Shown here: positions 21,711-32,707 of the stretch, piece after piece
Layout of the letters: every line of letters begins with the position of its first letter
How positions within the stretch are numbered: position 1 is the first letter of the stretch
Source of the DNA: Agarophyton chilense
Lineage: Eukaryota; Rhodophyta; Florideophyceae; Gracilariales; Gracilariaceae
NCBI GenBank assembly: GCA_030374765.1
Contig: JARGXX010000097.1
Location: 682,001-746,000, forward strand
Direction of reading: 5' to 3'
Length of the DNA: 64,000 bases
Made by a program: the position numbers and the translations under genes
The notes under the pieces: model-generated
What the model saw: the letters and a program-made list of their open reading frames with translations, nothing else
Database searches by the model: none
What the model was told of the DNA's origin: nothing

Positions 21711-23936
21711 TCAATACATGCCCGCCGGTACGCGGCTCCTTTCCTCTTCTGAGAGTGCTTCATAATTCGTCATGATACGGCTCAGATCCTTTGCAGGAAG
21801 CGTGCATTCTGCACTAGAATGGTGTTTTCCATAACATGAATAACATATCAAACCGTCACAACGGTTGGTCAACATAGGTTGTGAACGGTATGCCGTGCGA
21901 GTATCCACCCATCCGGGTTTCCCGTTCTTAAAACCTCCTTGTGGAGGCACCGTGTAGGGACTGTACATAGGGCGACGGCCCCTCATAGCCATTAGGGCTT
22001 TCTCGTCCTGAGACTCCGAGTGTGGGAGATCCACTGTAGGTACAGAAGAGTCCGTATATTTCATTAAATGGACCGCCTCCTCACGCGAGTCACTCCCTTT
22101 GGGTGCCAACGACGAATCTCGTGAGTGCACTGGAGATTCCAGATGTAGCAATTTGCTGCGCTGATTAACTCTGGCGGAGATATTCTCCTTACCCATTGAG
22201 GTTCCAAAAGCCACTGAACGACGGGGGCTACTACGCGCTCTGGCCGCGTCTCCTTCAGCTTTCGCAAACTAAACTAACTCCAAAAAGGAGACTCTTCCAT
22301 GCTTCTGTCGATATCGAGCTACCAACGACTTGATGCTCGGTTCCAGCCCGTCGATGTACAAGGTAATCTTGTCCTCCGTCGAGTGAGCGTTTCCACAGTG
22401 GACTGAAGCTTTGTAAAGCCTTGAGCTGTACTCAGCTTCGCCCTCCTCAGGCTTTTGGGTCACATCCCTTAGGTACAGGATCGCCTGACGTATCGCGTTT
22501 GATGTCGCGTAACTGCGCAGCAATTACTGCACCGCCTCTGGCCATGAGGTAACGCCGCCTTCATTGGCTGTCAATGATCCGCATACGGAACGATATTGCT
22601 CTGAAGCAAACCCCTTCAGGAAGTGTGGTAAAGACACAAATGCCTGTGGTTCACTCATCTCTAGAATGTCTGCTTCGGCAACGAATCGAGTGAGAAACTC
22701 GATAACGAGAATGGGGGTTTTCCCATCAAATGCTCAATCATTTAGGCCGATCTTCAATCGTTTGATGTGATCCTTCACCTTCGCGGTTTCGCGTCCTGAG
22801 CGCTTCTTGCTCTTCACCTTCAGACGGTAGTACCTGTAATTCAGGACCTTCCCATAAAGCGGATTCGTGCACGGGAGCACCTTCAATCCTCTGATAGGTG
22901 AGCCTTTTTTTCTCACTAACCACGAAGACGTGTTCTTCTTCCGAGATCGGGACCTTCGATGACCATCATCACTATCGTCGTCATCTGACGTATATGAATC
23001 ATCAGAATCATCAGTACTGGAACTAAAACCCTCCGTACTTGACGATTCATCACTCGAATCACGTGCGGGCTTCCGCTTTTTACGTCGTGACTTCGACTTC
23101 TTCGAACGAGCTTCCTTCAAAGGAGCTCCTTTCTCTTCCAGCAGGACTGGTTTAGCAGCAGTCTGCGCATAAACCGCTGCCTCCAGGTTTTCTAAACGAG
23201 GGTTCACTCGAGTGAGGGCTTCCTCTACATCCACGGTTAAGCCGGGTAGCGCATCGGGCGTATTCCCGTACCTCTCCAGAAGATGGTTCAAATCCCCACG
23301 TAGTGTTTTCACTGATGCAGAGACCTGCTTCCCATCGTCTTGAAGAACGAGTGCTTGATGGGCACTGCGTAATTGTTCGACATTAGCGATAAGAGCAGCA
23401 ATCTGCGATTCCAACGCCACCATGCGCACACGCGAAGCGCTTGACTCAGACTTGATACGACGCACTTCCCTGCGCAAATCATCCTCTTCTTGAGGTCCGA
23501 CGACCTGAGGGTCAACTACGGCTTCTGTGGTGGGCGTGACTGCCGCTGCCACAGGGGCCGGTACATCCGAGAGATCTCGTTCATCATTCACCGAGCGTGA
23601 GCGCGACATCGCTTGACGATACAGCCGCTCTCCGGCTTCAACAGATGGGGCGAGCCTCGGTTTCGGGGGTGGTTCCGCAGGACGGGGGCGACCAGTACTC
23701 GACTGGCTTTGGGTCTTCGGCATCCTAGACCAGACCTGAGTCCAGGTGGGAACCAAATGGTGTCTTCGACTTCTCGACCACGTGTTCAACCACGATGTAT
23801 TCCGCAATTGCGGAGGTGGTTCGATAAACAATAACTGTAGTGATTCCACTTCTTCCAAGTATCGATATCGATTCCGCGTTCCAGGAACGAATTGTTCAGT
23901 GCAGCTGGCCACAGTGGTTCTAAGTCGGGAGACCAC
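21711..23936 (-). pseudogene. Element C gag
   Basis: The gag region begins just inside the primer-binding site. The first part (22,734-23,936) has a predicted coiled coil (alternating Leu, Val and Arg/Glu) followed by Lys/Arg-rich and Ser/Asp-rich tracts and the N-P-L-Y-G-K motif. The C-terminal part (21,711-22,523) carries a zinc knuckle of the C-X2-C-X4-H-X4-C type (C-Y-S-C...H...C). It is broken. Confidence 0.78.
23922..23935 (-). promoter_or_regulatory. Primer-binding site of element C
   Basis: Minus strand TGGTCTCCCGACTT, two bases inside the 5' LTR, the same as in A, B and D. Confidence 0.85.
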
Positions 23937-23937
23937 T

Positions 23938-24653
23938 TGTAGTATCCGCTCTAACGGAGAGAGCAGACACCTGCGACAGCGTTCGGACTGCCGATGGGTC
24001 GCTTGCAGCGAAGGAAAAGGGGTGGTAGAGCTAAAACACCAGCGAGCTGGAAGTGGGGTGTAAGGCCACTACTCGCCAGCGAGGGTGAACAGTGCAACTG
24101 TAAAACGTTGATGGAACGTAGATACGAGACGGCTCGTGAAGTGGTTGGGGGCTGACTATCTATTATAGCTCGTGCAGATCTCCGGGTAAGTAATCCTAAG
24201 CAAGGAACAGAATAGTCATGATGCCCATGTTGTCTCCTTTACTTGGAGTCGGCGCTCACCTCTGGTACACTATATACTGTGAACCAGGGTGAGTGCTCAA
24301 ATAAATATATAAATAATACCCATTGGTCAGCCACTTAGCCAAACCACTGTATGGGTATGGTCCCTAATGGACGTCTAGCTACAAAGGATAGTAAAGCCCT
24401 CCACGTGGATCGGCACTACATGCGCCGTTGCCAATATGACATTCCCCTAGGAAGCGTCGCAACTATGCTCGCGCCGTGGTAAGCTACTTGACCCATGACG
24501 CCACGTGTTCCACTAAGACATTCTGCCTCTAGGCATCCTATGCGGGATGCCGCTTCATATCACAATGCTAATGATAAGACTCACTCATGATTTCCAACCG
24601 CAACTTCTCGAAAAAACAACCTATTGGATTCCCCGACATAATAGAATAATACC
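23938..24653 (-). repeat. 5' LTR of element C
   Basis: 716 bp starting TGTAGTATCC on the plus strand. It matches 13,882-14,597 without length difference, with about 5% substitutions by eye. Confidence 0.9.
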
Positions 24654-25720
24654 GGATGTGGTAACTTGTATTACACCTCCTAGCGGTGTACAATGTTTGT
24701 TGATGGACTTGATTTTGCCATAAGAGCGCTTGTTGCGCGACGCCGTGAAGAAAAAGGAAGGTTTTCTTACTTGGAACTCGTACAGAATGCCCGAGTTGAG
24801 GGAGATTCACTCCGTGCCCGACAACCCCCTGGACGTCTTCTGTCAAAGTTATTTCACGCCGAAGTGTCTTCACCGTCTTTTTCAATATTAAACAGAGGAC
24901 CCGTTGGATCGGACAACGACAACTTCGACTTCATTGCGAATGATAATTATTCATTTGCAACTACAAACTTGCCGTTTACTTCTGTTGAAACCTCTGTGAA
25001 GGCAAACCAGCTTTCACTGGTGGCACAATTGTCACCGCCGCTCAACTCGCTCATGCAACAAACGCAATGCGTACAACCCGTCTCGGATGTAGGGACACAC
25101 TACCACACCCACGGGTGGGCATGAATTTTCGCCCGCCGGTTAATGCGTTGAGTGCACCTATTTGTCATCTCTGTTACCGACTCGGTCATATCGCGCCAAG
25201 TTCCACGTTGGTCTTGAAGGAGATGCCGTCTGTCGTCACTCAGTACGAGTCTCTATCGCCTGCCGATAAATCCGGGTTTCCGAACTGGTCGTATCTTCGG
25301 GCTGAAGCTAATTGTGGTCCGTCGACAACGGTCATACCGCATCCGGTAATCTAAATGTCGAACGCTGGTCAGCAGATCCAGAAAATCGTACTCAACAATG
25401 GGAATCTGTCAGGTTCACCGGATGGAGGTCGACCGCTTGTTGCGGAAGCTTCGAACCCGAAAAAATAGACATTGGAGTCTCTCCTGATGGAGGGGCGTCT
25501 TCCAAGTTGAGGTTAAAGACGCCCGAGGTGTCATCGTCTCACTCCCCAGTCACAATCCTTACAAGGAATATGGCTAAAACCAACGTTGACTCGGAACACC
25601 TAGCTGTTTTACGTCGTCCGTGGTCCTTCTCCAACCTCTCTCGATTCTCTCTTTTGCGGTCTTTTTACATGGCTTTGCACATCAGCGTGGAGTACAACCT
25701 GGCGAAGTCAAGTTAATGCG
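24654..25720 (+). pseudogene. Element A gag, third stretch and fading 3' part
   Basis: Plus-strand gag-like sequence resumes after C with L-D-F-A-I-R-A-L-V-A-R, matching L-E-P-S-I-K-S-L-V-A-R in C gag. A zinc-knuckle-like C-H-L-C-Y-R-L-G-H occurs near 25,170. After about 25,350 the coding likeness weakens, and by about 25,720 it is lost. No protease or reverse transcriptase of A follows. Confidence 0.65.
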
Positions 25721-25742
25721 CCCTCGCGTTCGTCACGCGTGT

Positions 25743-27144
25743 CTACTTGTACGAGCACACAGCATTTTTCAGCCATCGTCGTTGATCTTGGTCTGTTTGC
25801 CTTTCCCTTGGCACCAGGATAACGTGCTTATCGATAGCGTCGCGGACTCCCTTTAGCTCTTCCACTAGAGAACCGTTCTCCTTGACGAATGCGTACATCG
25901 ACAATGAGTTAAGGTATTCAAGCGTAGCCTCCTGTGCCTCCAGGCCGTGAAAAGTGCTCATCATGAAAATAATAACCTCCTCACAGGTCCGGAAGAACTG
26001 CGGATTGGACTGAACCTTGCGCTTGAAGTATGTCCAAGCTTGACCAGCGAGGATGTTTTCGATATTCCTCAAAGCGGCATACTCTGGCATTCCCCACTGC
26101 AGCACACAGCTCATGTAAGTTCCGTAGATGTCCTCTCAGTTCTCTCCATCATCACCGACGAACTTGTCGCTACGATCTTTGAATCTTGTCGCGAGTTTGC
26201 TCAGCACTGTAATCGCATGCGACGACCCCCCTTGCTGTCGAGGGATCTGACTTCGGTGTGATCCAGGGATCTGATTTTGATGAATTGGCTGGTGCATCTA
26301 CGCATTCTTGCGGTAAAGTGGGGCGAATGGTCGGTTTCGTCCGCCTTGGTTACTCGTTCCGGCTTGTTCTTGAATATATGGTGCAAATCTTTGAGGTCTT
26401 TGGCACCGGATGGGTGCGGTATCGCCAACGGATTGGTCGCCCTGAGGTGTTCCGGATGAGTTACCATCCCCAAAGATTCGGCGCTGATGCTGCAGTTCGT
26501 GAGTTAGGCTATGGCTGACATTGCCATGTTATACACTATCTGCCATTTCCCTTCCCCGCTCGCTCACCAGTGGACTGTTTCTCGAGAAGACCAGTCTACG
26601 AGATGAAAGTGTCTTGATACCTTGTTCGACTACTTCACGAGCAAAGTCTGCTGCGTCCTGTACTGATTGCTCGTCCCAGTAGAAAGAGGCAAATGCCTTT
26701 TTGATCTGAAGGCCTCGGCGCTTTTCGATGCCCCCCCCCCACGTGCATGGTTCAAGTCTCTGAGTTTCTTGTACATGCGGGGTGCTGCACTGCCGTAAAT
26801 TACGTCTTGCGAGAAGAGGGTTTCAGGCGGCAGTAAGTCTGTGAACGACTCCCGTACTTCGGTCCCGGTGTGTCCTTTCTCGATGACCATTTTCATCCAT
26901 CCGAAAATGTACGTCTGCTTGGTGCTGTCGTCGTCCGCATGCCGTTTTAGATGCTCAATACGATCATAAACCATACGAGAAGGATTCCCAGAGTCGGGGG
27001 CGTTGTGTCCCGCCGTATCTGGTTCTGGTTTGGGGGGGTTCGGTATTGGCACCCGCAGTATATTCTGGCCATTGCCAGGCCCTTGCAGAGGCTAGCTTTG
27101 ACTTCCAGACATCGCTCTGCTTGACGTACTCCAAAAAGAGTCAC
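25743..27144 (-). mobile_element. Gag-like minus-strand remnant
   Basis: A run of minus-strand frames (25,743-26,114, 26,201-26,473 and 26,630-27,144) has the charged, helical, Met- and Lys-rich character of a retrotransposon gag. One segment (Y-L-N-S-L-S-M...F-V-K-E-N-G-S-L-V-E-E-L) is typical of gag capsid helices. No enzyme domain or LTR is visible, so family and limits are uncertain. It could also be a decayed host gene. A 10-13 base C run sits near 26,730. Confidence 0.35.
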
Positions 27145-27249
27145 CTCACAATTCCGGAATGTTGTCGGACTAAAGCTGATTGACTAGCAGAAACCGTAGA
27201 GCGCAGAAGTTGAGACTACTGAATGGGTTGAAGGGAAATGTAGGGGTAG

Positions 27250-29290
27250 AATGATTAGAGTAAGATGGAGTTAAATGGTTAAGAAGCGCATCTCAAGAAC
27301 CAGGAAATCAGGACGACAAAAATATTTAGAAAAAACTGAAAACGTCCCAAAAAGATCCACAAGAGTCCAAAAGACTACAGCGTGGCTGATGTACGAGCAT
27401 GCTGAAGAAGATGAAAACACTACTACATAACCAGTTATAATGTTAGCAAATGAAATGGAACCTAAATCTTTTAAAAAAGCAGTCACAGTATCTGATAGAA
27501 ATTATTGAGCCACGGCAATGGAAAAATAAATGAATTCTCTCATGAAAAACAATACATTGACTGTGTACCAACGGAAGCTGGAAAGCAGATTCTTACGCCA
27601 GAATGAGTTTATAAAACTAAACCAAAAACAGGAAAACAAGATAAAAAATTTTAATGTCCGACTGGTGTCCAGGAGATTTCAACACAATTATGGAATTGAT
27701 TGTTCTGAAACATATGCACCAGTTGTAAGAATGGCTTGTTAACGAATGGTGCTTGCACTTTCCATGCAGCTTAAAACGCATATTCGTCAAATGGATGGCA
27801 AAACCGCATTTCTAAATAGTGTCCTAGAAGATGAACTATACATGAAGCAACCAGAATGATTTAAAAGCAAAAAGTATCTGATGCATATTTGCAAATTGCG
27901 GAATTCTATTTATGGTTTAAAACAGCCACCAAGAGCTTCGTGCGAAATAGTTTTCTCGGTACTTGGAGAGATGGAATTCGCAAATTGAAACGCAGATAAT
28001 GTAATCTTTGTTGGATATATAAAGAGACATCTAATATTTACTGCTTTGTAGGTAAAGGACCTCATCATCTCTACTGTAGACATTGAAATAATGTTATTCG
28101 ACAAATCAAACTACGCTCACATTTTTGTATGAAAGACCTGAAAAAAAGCCATTTTCTTGGATTCGAAGTGAAGTACAACATGAAAGAAGGAAAAATTAAA
28201 TCATCACAGAGACAGTATTTGGAAACTGGTTAAAAAAATTTGTATGAAAAGCAGCGAACCCATTCATACCCGTCTAGAACCTAACAACGTATTGTTTTAA
28301 ACCCGAAAGAAATGGTGACAGGAATGGAATCAATTCCGTATCGAGAACTAATTGGATCTATCATGTAATTTATGCTTGGAACGAGACCAGACTTGGCTGA
28401 AGCCATTACTACTCTAAGCCAATATTCTGATAATTTTTCTAATGAACATTGGTCTGATTGCATAAGAGTATTACGCTACATACAGAAAACAAAAGATCTG
28501 TGATTTTTTAATATGTGGACAGAAAGAAACACTGTAGAAATATTTAATGATGCAAGTTGGGGAAACACAGAAGAGCGAAAATCAATTTCAGGATATGCCA
28601 GCTACTATGGAAATTGTTTAAGATCGTCGAGCAGCCGTTAGCAAACTGTGTTTCTTTATCAACTGCAGAAGCCGCATTGATTGCATTATGTGAACCAGTT
28701 AAAGAAGAAAAATGGCTCTCCAAATTAGTTGATGAAATTAAAAATGCCACATTAACACTAGTATCTATGTGCGTGGACAATCAGTCAGCAATATCTATTT
28801 CTAAAAATGTAGGAAGTCATTGAAAATCGAAACAAGTTGCTATCAAGCACTATTATGTTCAAGAATGTGGGCAAATTTTTTTATTAAAATCAAATACTGT
28901 CCTACGGAAAACATGGTAGCCGATATTTTTGCTAAGCCTCTTCAGAAAACCAAGCACGGACGATTTTCGCAAATAATTGGATTGAAGCAGTTTAAAAGTT
29001 GAGAGGAGGTGTTGTAGTAAGCTCTAAAGCGGTCCAAAATGCAACTAGAAGCCGATATATGTAATAGAATGATATAGAAGATTCTAGAAGCTTCTATAGA
29101 ACTTTATGTAGAAAAAACAAGAATTATCTTAAAACAAAACGATATGCGTCTAGAGGAATTTAGAAAGTGCTTTAAAGCAATTTAAAAAGACAGAAGAACA
29201 GAGGCTGAGTCGAGAAAAACGAAGTCAAGTCAACACTCCACAGAATTTTCCGCGTTCGAGTGTATTTTATTTCATCAGTATTCACAGGAG
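27250..29290 (+). mobile_element. AT-rich Copia relic H
   Basis: Strongly decayed Ty1/copia element on the plus strand, much more AT-rich than its surroundings. Landmarks are the reverse transcriptase start with Y-G-I-D-C-S-E-T-Y-A-P-V-V-R near 27,690, Q-M-D-G-K-T-A-F-L-N near 27,790, S-I-Y-G-L-K-Q-P near 27,910, the T-R-P-D-L-A-E-A region near 28,385 and RNase H to about 28,950. Then comes a purine-rich tract (GAGAGGAGG, about 29,000) directly before TGTTGTAG, which looks like a polypurine tract and the start of a 3' LTR; that LTR may end near 29,287. The 5' half is missing, many breaks are present, and it is among the oldest elements here. Confidence 0.72.
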
Positions 29291-32200
29291 TTTACATTTG
29301 ATCATATCGTGAAGCATTACGTATCCTCCCAAAGGGAAGTTAATGTTTCTCGTCCGATGTTTTGGATACATCCCCGAAAAAGACAGACGAGATCCAATGG
29401 AACACCGTCCAAAGGTATCTTCTATCACCGAAGGACACGGTCAGTCTTTCCTTCGACGCTGGACGACGCCCAGAGGGGATAAACCAAAGCCGCTATAGAA
29501 CATAGTGCGCGTGACCATGTCTCGATCGACTTTCGGAGACTCAGAAAAGTGAAAGTACGGAGGATGACTCTGCATAAAAAAGAGAGATACTGGCAAACTG
29601 TATGGTCAGTTTTTGAGACAATACTGTGGAATGAAATCAGAAATATGAACGACATCCACATGCGAATATCCATGAACGTAAAAATGATGAGCCAAAGCTC
29701 GAAGTCGAAAAAAACCATAGGAAAAGAACGAAAGACAAGTGGAGCAAAAAGAAAGAAGTACCTCAAATCGGTTTAGAGAGAAAGCTTAACCTATATACTA
29801 CAAGAAAAGGTGAAAAACAGAAGACATCGGTTCGAATACTTATCACGTTGAGATGGAGGCAGCCCCGAAGGTGGGGTTCTAATTGAAGTATTGGTTTTAT
29901 AACGACAGGAGTTCACCAATCTCTGTTAAACCCGATGGAATCGAAACGCCCAATCCATCGACGTTGTCCCGCCGCGCCGCAGCATTGCCAAAAACGTTGC
30001 CGGTGTTCTGTGTCCCAAGCATACAACCCTTCGGGGCTTGTGAAACTACATTCGGGACCCACGCCGTGGCACCCTTCTTGTTTGGAAGGCCAAACAAAGC
30101 TTGCTGTTGATCTTTCTCCACCACAGCTTCGTGTGTGATGGTTGGATTATCCCAATAAATCGATAGAGCGTATAATTCAGCAGAAACGAACCTCTCAAAG
30201 TGATCATGCCGAGCTAAGCGCTGTTGTCAGGACAAAACCCATTCATCTGCACCTGATATCAAGGTCCATTCGCAAAGGTCGTAGTACACCAAGAATCCAG
30301 CGTGAGCGGAAGCGCATCCCGGAGATTTGTCAATCGGACCCGTGCCCCCGTCGGATTAATTCGCCGCTAGAACTCAATCGCCATGCACTGTATCGATCCT
30401 ATCGATGAGAAATGGAGATCTTTTCAATTTTCTAAAGAAATTAATGAGTTGTACAAATCTAACCGACGGATGACAGACCAAAAAAAGGTGGGATGTACGA
30501 CATGTAATGATAGTCGTACACTTCCCAAAGAAGATGATCCGCAACACGGGCTCTTCATTCCACCACAACTACTGACCAGAAATCGAATTGAGGGTCGTTC
30601 AGTAGTCGTGATCCGATTTAATAGAGACTGAGTGAAAGCTCCGCAAAACAACCACAAGGGCTTTGACATGACTCCAACAGATAAGAAATCCGACATGTCG
30701 GAGACAAATCAAGTCGTGGAAATCGTTCTATATCCACGTGAGAGCATGGAACAAGATATGCACTACGAGAGCGGGTTTCCCTTTTGAACTAAATTCGGCG
30801 ATCGAATCGGTGCTGTGTCCTAAAGTTTAGAAGGTATCGAAACTCAACCTTTTCCAAGGTTTGGCTCTCGAGAAGCATGTAGCCGTTGATCTGCAGATGA
30901 CCTTGCGGAAAAAAGCTTCCGGAAACTCGGCTAGAGCGTCTGCATATACCATTTCTCCGTAATTTGGGTGGAGTGAGATTTTGAAATGATCACTCGGTTA
31001 GACGTCATATTCATGGCGATTCCGTTAAACTTATTCATACGCGAGAAGTGCCAGTTTGCTACGAGCCCTGTCTGGGGACTCACAGCCTCTCCGGTATAAC
31101 AAATAAGGTTCAACCGCAATGCAGAACACCAATAACGTGAGCCAACCATCTCGCGAAGAACACTTGTGGGGTGCACACCCTCAAGTAAATAAGAGTCAAT
31201 GATGGACTCAACTGTAACCACAGTCGAATGGAACCATGGAGCGCGTAAGTTTATTAACTAGCCAATCTTAGGATTTCCCAAAGCAAATGAAAATCGAGAG
31301 ATCCGTCTTTTAGAATGATCTGTCCGCGGTAGTGCTTTTCCGGAATCACAGGAATCAACGTTAATATCAAGAAAAATTGAGGGTGCAACCAGTTTGAAAC
31401 TCTGGATCAACAGACCATTGGAGTTGTGACTATGAAAGCGGAAGTTGATATAATAGGATACCCTACAAAGCTGATTCTAGTTAAGAAGAAGGTTGGAAGA
31501 AATTCCTCCGATGTACCTGGAGTCACCATGTGAAGGTTCGTCAAAGAAACCATTCCACGGAGCTGTAGGAGAAGAAAAAAGAGAGTTAGCTAGTTTGGGA
31601 ATGATTAATTGCCGCAGCGAGAACCTAATTAGAATACCAAGCTAGAAATTGGACGAGAATTCTATCGATGATGCCGGAATATTCGAGCGTTTCTTTGGTG
31701 CAGGAACCAGAAAGTAGAAGGACGCCATGTTAAGATCATGCCTTAAGGCACCAATCTCCTGCGCCTCCTCGCTTTGAAAAACGCCTTAATTCTGACCTAA
31801 GGAGGAAGGGATATAGATCAACTCCACCCGATAAAAGAGGCGTAAGCTTAAATCGCATTGCGTTAAGCCCTGTGAAGATGACGTGGTAAATTTTATAATT
31901 CCAATTCTAATTTTGAGTTACTTTTTGAAAAGTATTTTTGGAAATCTGTATAAGCGGCGTTTAAACTTGTCCTGTCCTCAGGTGGTACGCGATGAATTCC
32001 TGGACATTTTTAGTGAAATTTGGATGGTTGCACCTGTTGGATCCTTTTCTGGCACCATACCATTACCTGCCGTGCGAACCCTCGCTTTTGGGTATTGCCA
32101 CCCCCGTAAAATATAGTAAAATTACTGGCGTGACTGAAAGTTCGTCTGAGAACCCGCCGTGACAACCACCAAAATGCGCCCCTTACCTTACAATATTAGC

Positions 32201-32326
32201 GCAAGTAACCTCATGGAGACAGTACACGTCTCCAAAATTTTGAGAGACATCCAACTCAGTAAACTGTTCTTCTTTGTGCACTTAAGTATCTTGTACGTTG
32301 TTTGTTCGTTTTGGGCCATTTCTATT
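29291..32326. other. AT-rich interval without a recognised gene
   Basis: Only short frames occur, including 30,383-30,631 (plus; contains C-T-T-C-N-D) and 30,931-31,221 (minus; contains R-Y-W-C-S-A-L-R-L-N-L-I-C-Y). Neither has a family resemblance that I can name. The minus-strand frame at 29,897-30,124 has a compositional look of real protein but no domain. I see no LTR pair, RNA gene or terminal inverted repeat here. Confidence 0.4.
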
Positions 32327-32425
32327 ATGTCTTCTTCTGCACCCGTTTCGCGCATCAACCATCCAAAAGAATGTCCGATCTGCGTCGAAATTCTTGAAGG
32401 AAATGTAGAAAAACATTTCTGTCAA

Positions 32426-32683
32426 AATGAATAATTGAGAAAACGGTTGACAGTGGTAGCGGTATCAGATAACGATCAGAGGTAGTTTATCAAAAATGGG
32501 GAGAACCTCTGTGAAGGTCCACTTCTCAAGAACAAGTGCAGTGTTCTGTCTTATATATCAGATGGTCTATTGCATGTCAGTACTCACACAGATTCATTGT
32601 TGCATGGACAGTTTCTCACAGCCGGTTACTTGACCAGTACTTCACGTCCATTGAAAGTGAGTCTCTGTAACTCAACATTCACA
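32426..32683 (-). repeat. 3' LTR of element E
   Basis: 258 bp, nearly identical to 37,163-37,420. In the element's sense it starts TGTGAATG and ends TTATTCATT, so it lacks the usual CA end. Confidence 0.92.
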
Positions 32684-32707
32684 TTGATTCTCTTTTCTTT
32701 TTGAACC

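Larger units (their letters stand above)
13882..24653 (-). mobile_element. Chromodomain Ty3/gypsy element C
   Basis: Minus-strand LTR retrotransposon with 716-bp LTRs (13,882-14,597 and 23,938-24,653). It sits in the gag region of A, flanked by CGATG and GGATG, a target duplication with one difference. In its own sense: 5' LTR, primer site, gag (23,936-21,711), protease, reverse transcriptase and RNase H (21,345-19,017), integrase (18,800 onward), chromodomain (ends near 16,734), then a long antisense frame (14,765-16,450, plus strand) and the 3' LTR. LTRs differ at about 5% of positions by eye, so C is somewhat older than B. The pol and gag regions are broken in roughly six to eight places. 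Confidence 0.9.
2083..25720 (+). mobile_element. Outer Ty3/gypsy element A, interrupted by B and C
   Basis: Element A runs on the plus strand. It has a 5' LTR (2,083-2,897), a primer-binding site at 2,900 and a gag region starting at 3,059. Two later elements, B and C, lie inside its gag region: B is bounded by a perfect 5-bp duplication and C by a nearly perfect one. Gag-like sequence of A is therefore found in three stretches: 3,059-3,757, 13,362-13,881 and 24,654 to about 25,400. The last stretch contains a zinc-knuckle-like segment. No reverse transcriptase or integrase of A is visible and no 3' LTR was found, so A is truncated on its right near 25,720. It is the oldest layer of the nest and is broken in several places apart from the two insertions. 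Its gag resembles that of element C. Confidence 0.75.

Noticed and set aside
13882-24653. CCANTGG or CCT-NNN-AGG as the private motif of element C
   Set aside because: Only about six CCANTGG sites and few CCT-NNN-AGG sites occur, not enough above chance; no other clear motif was seen by eye.
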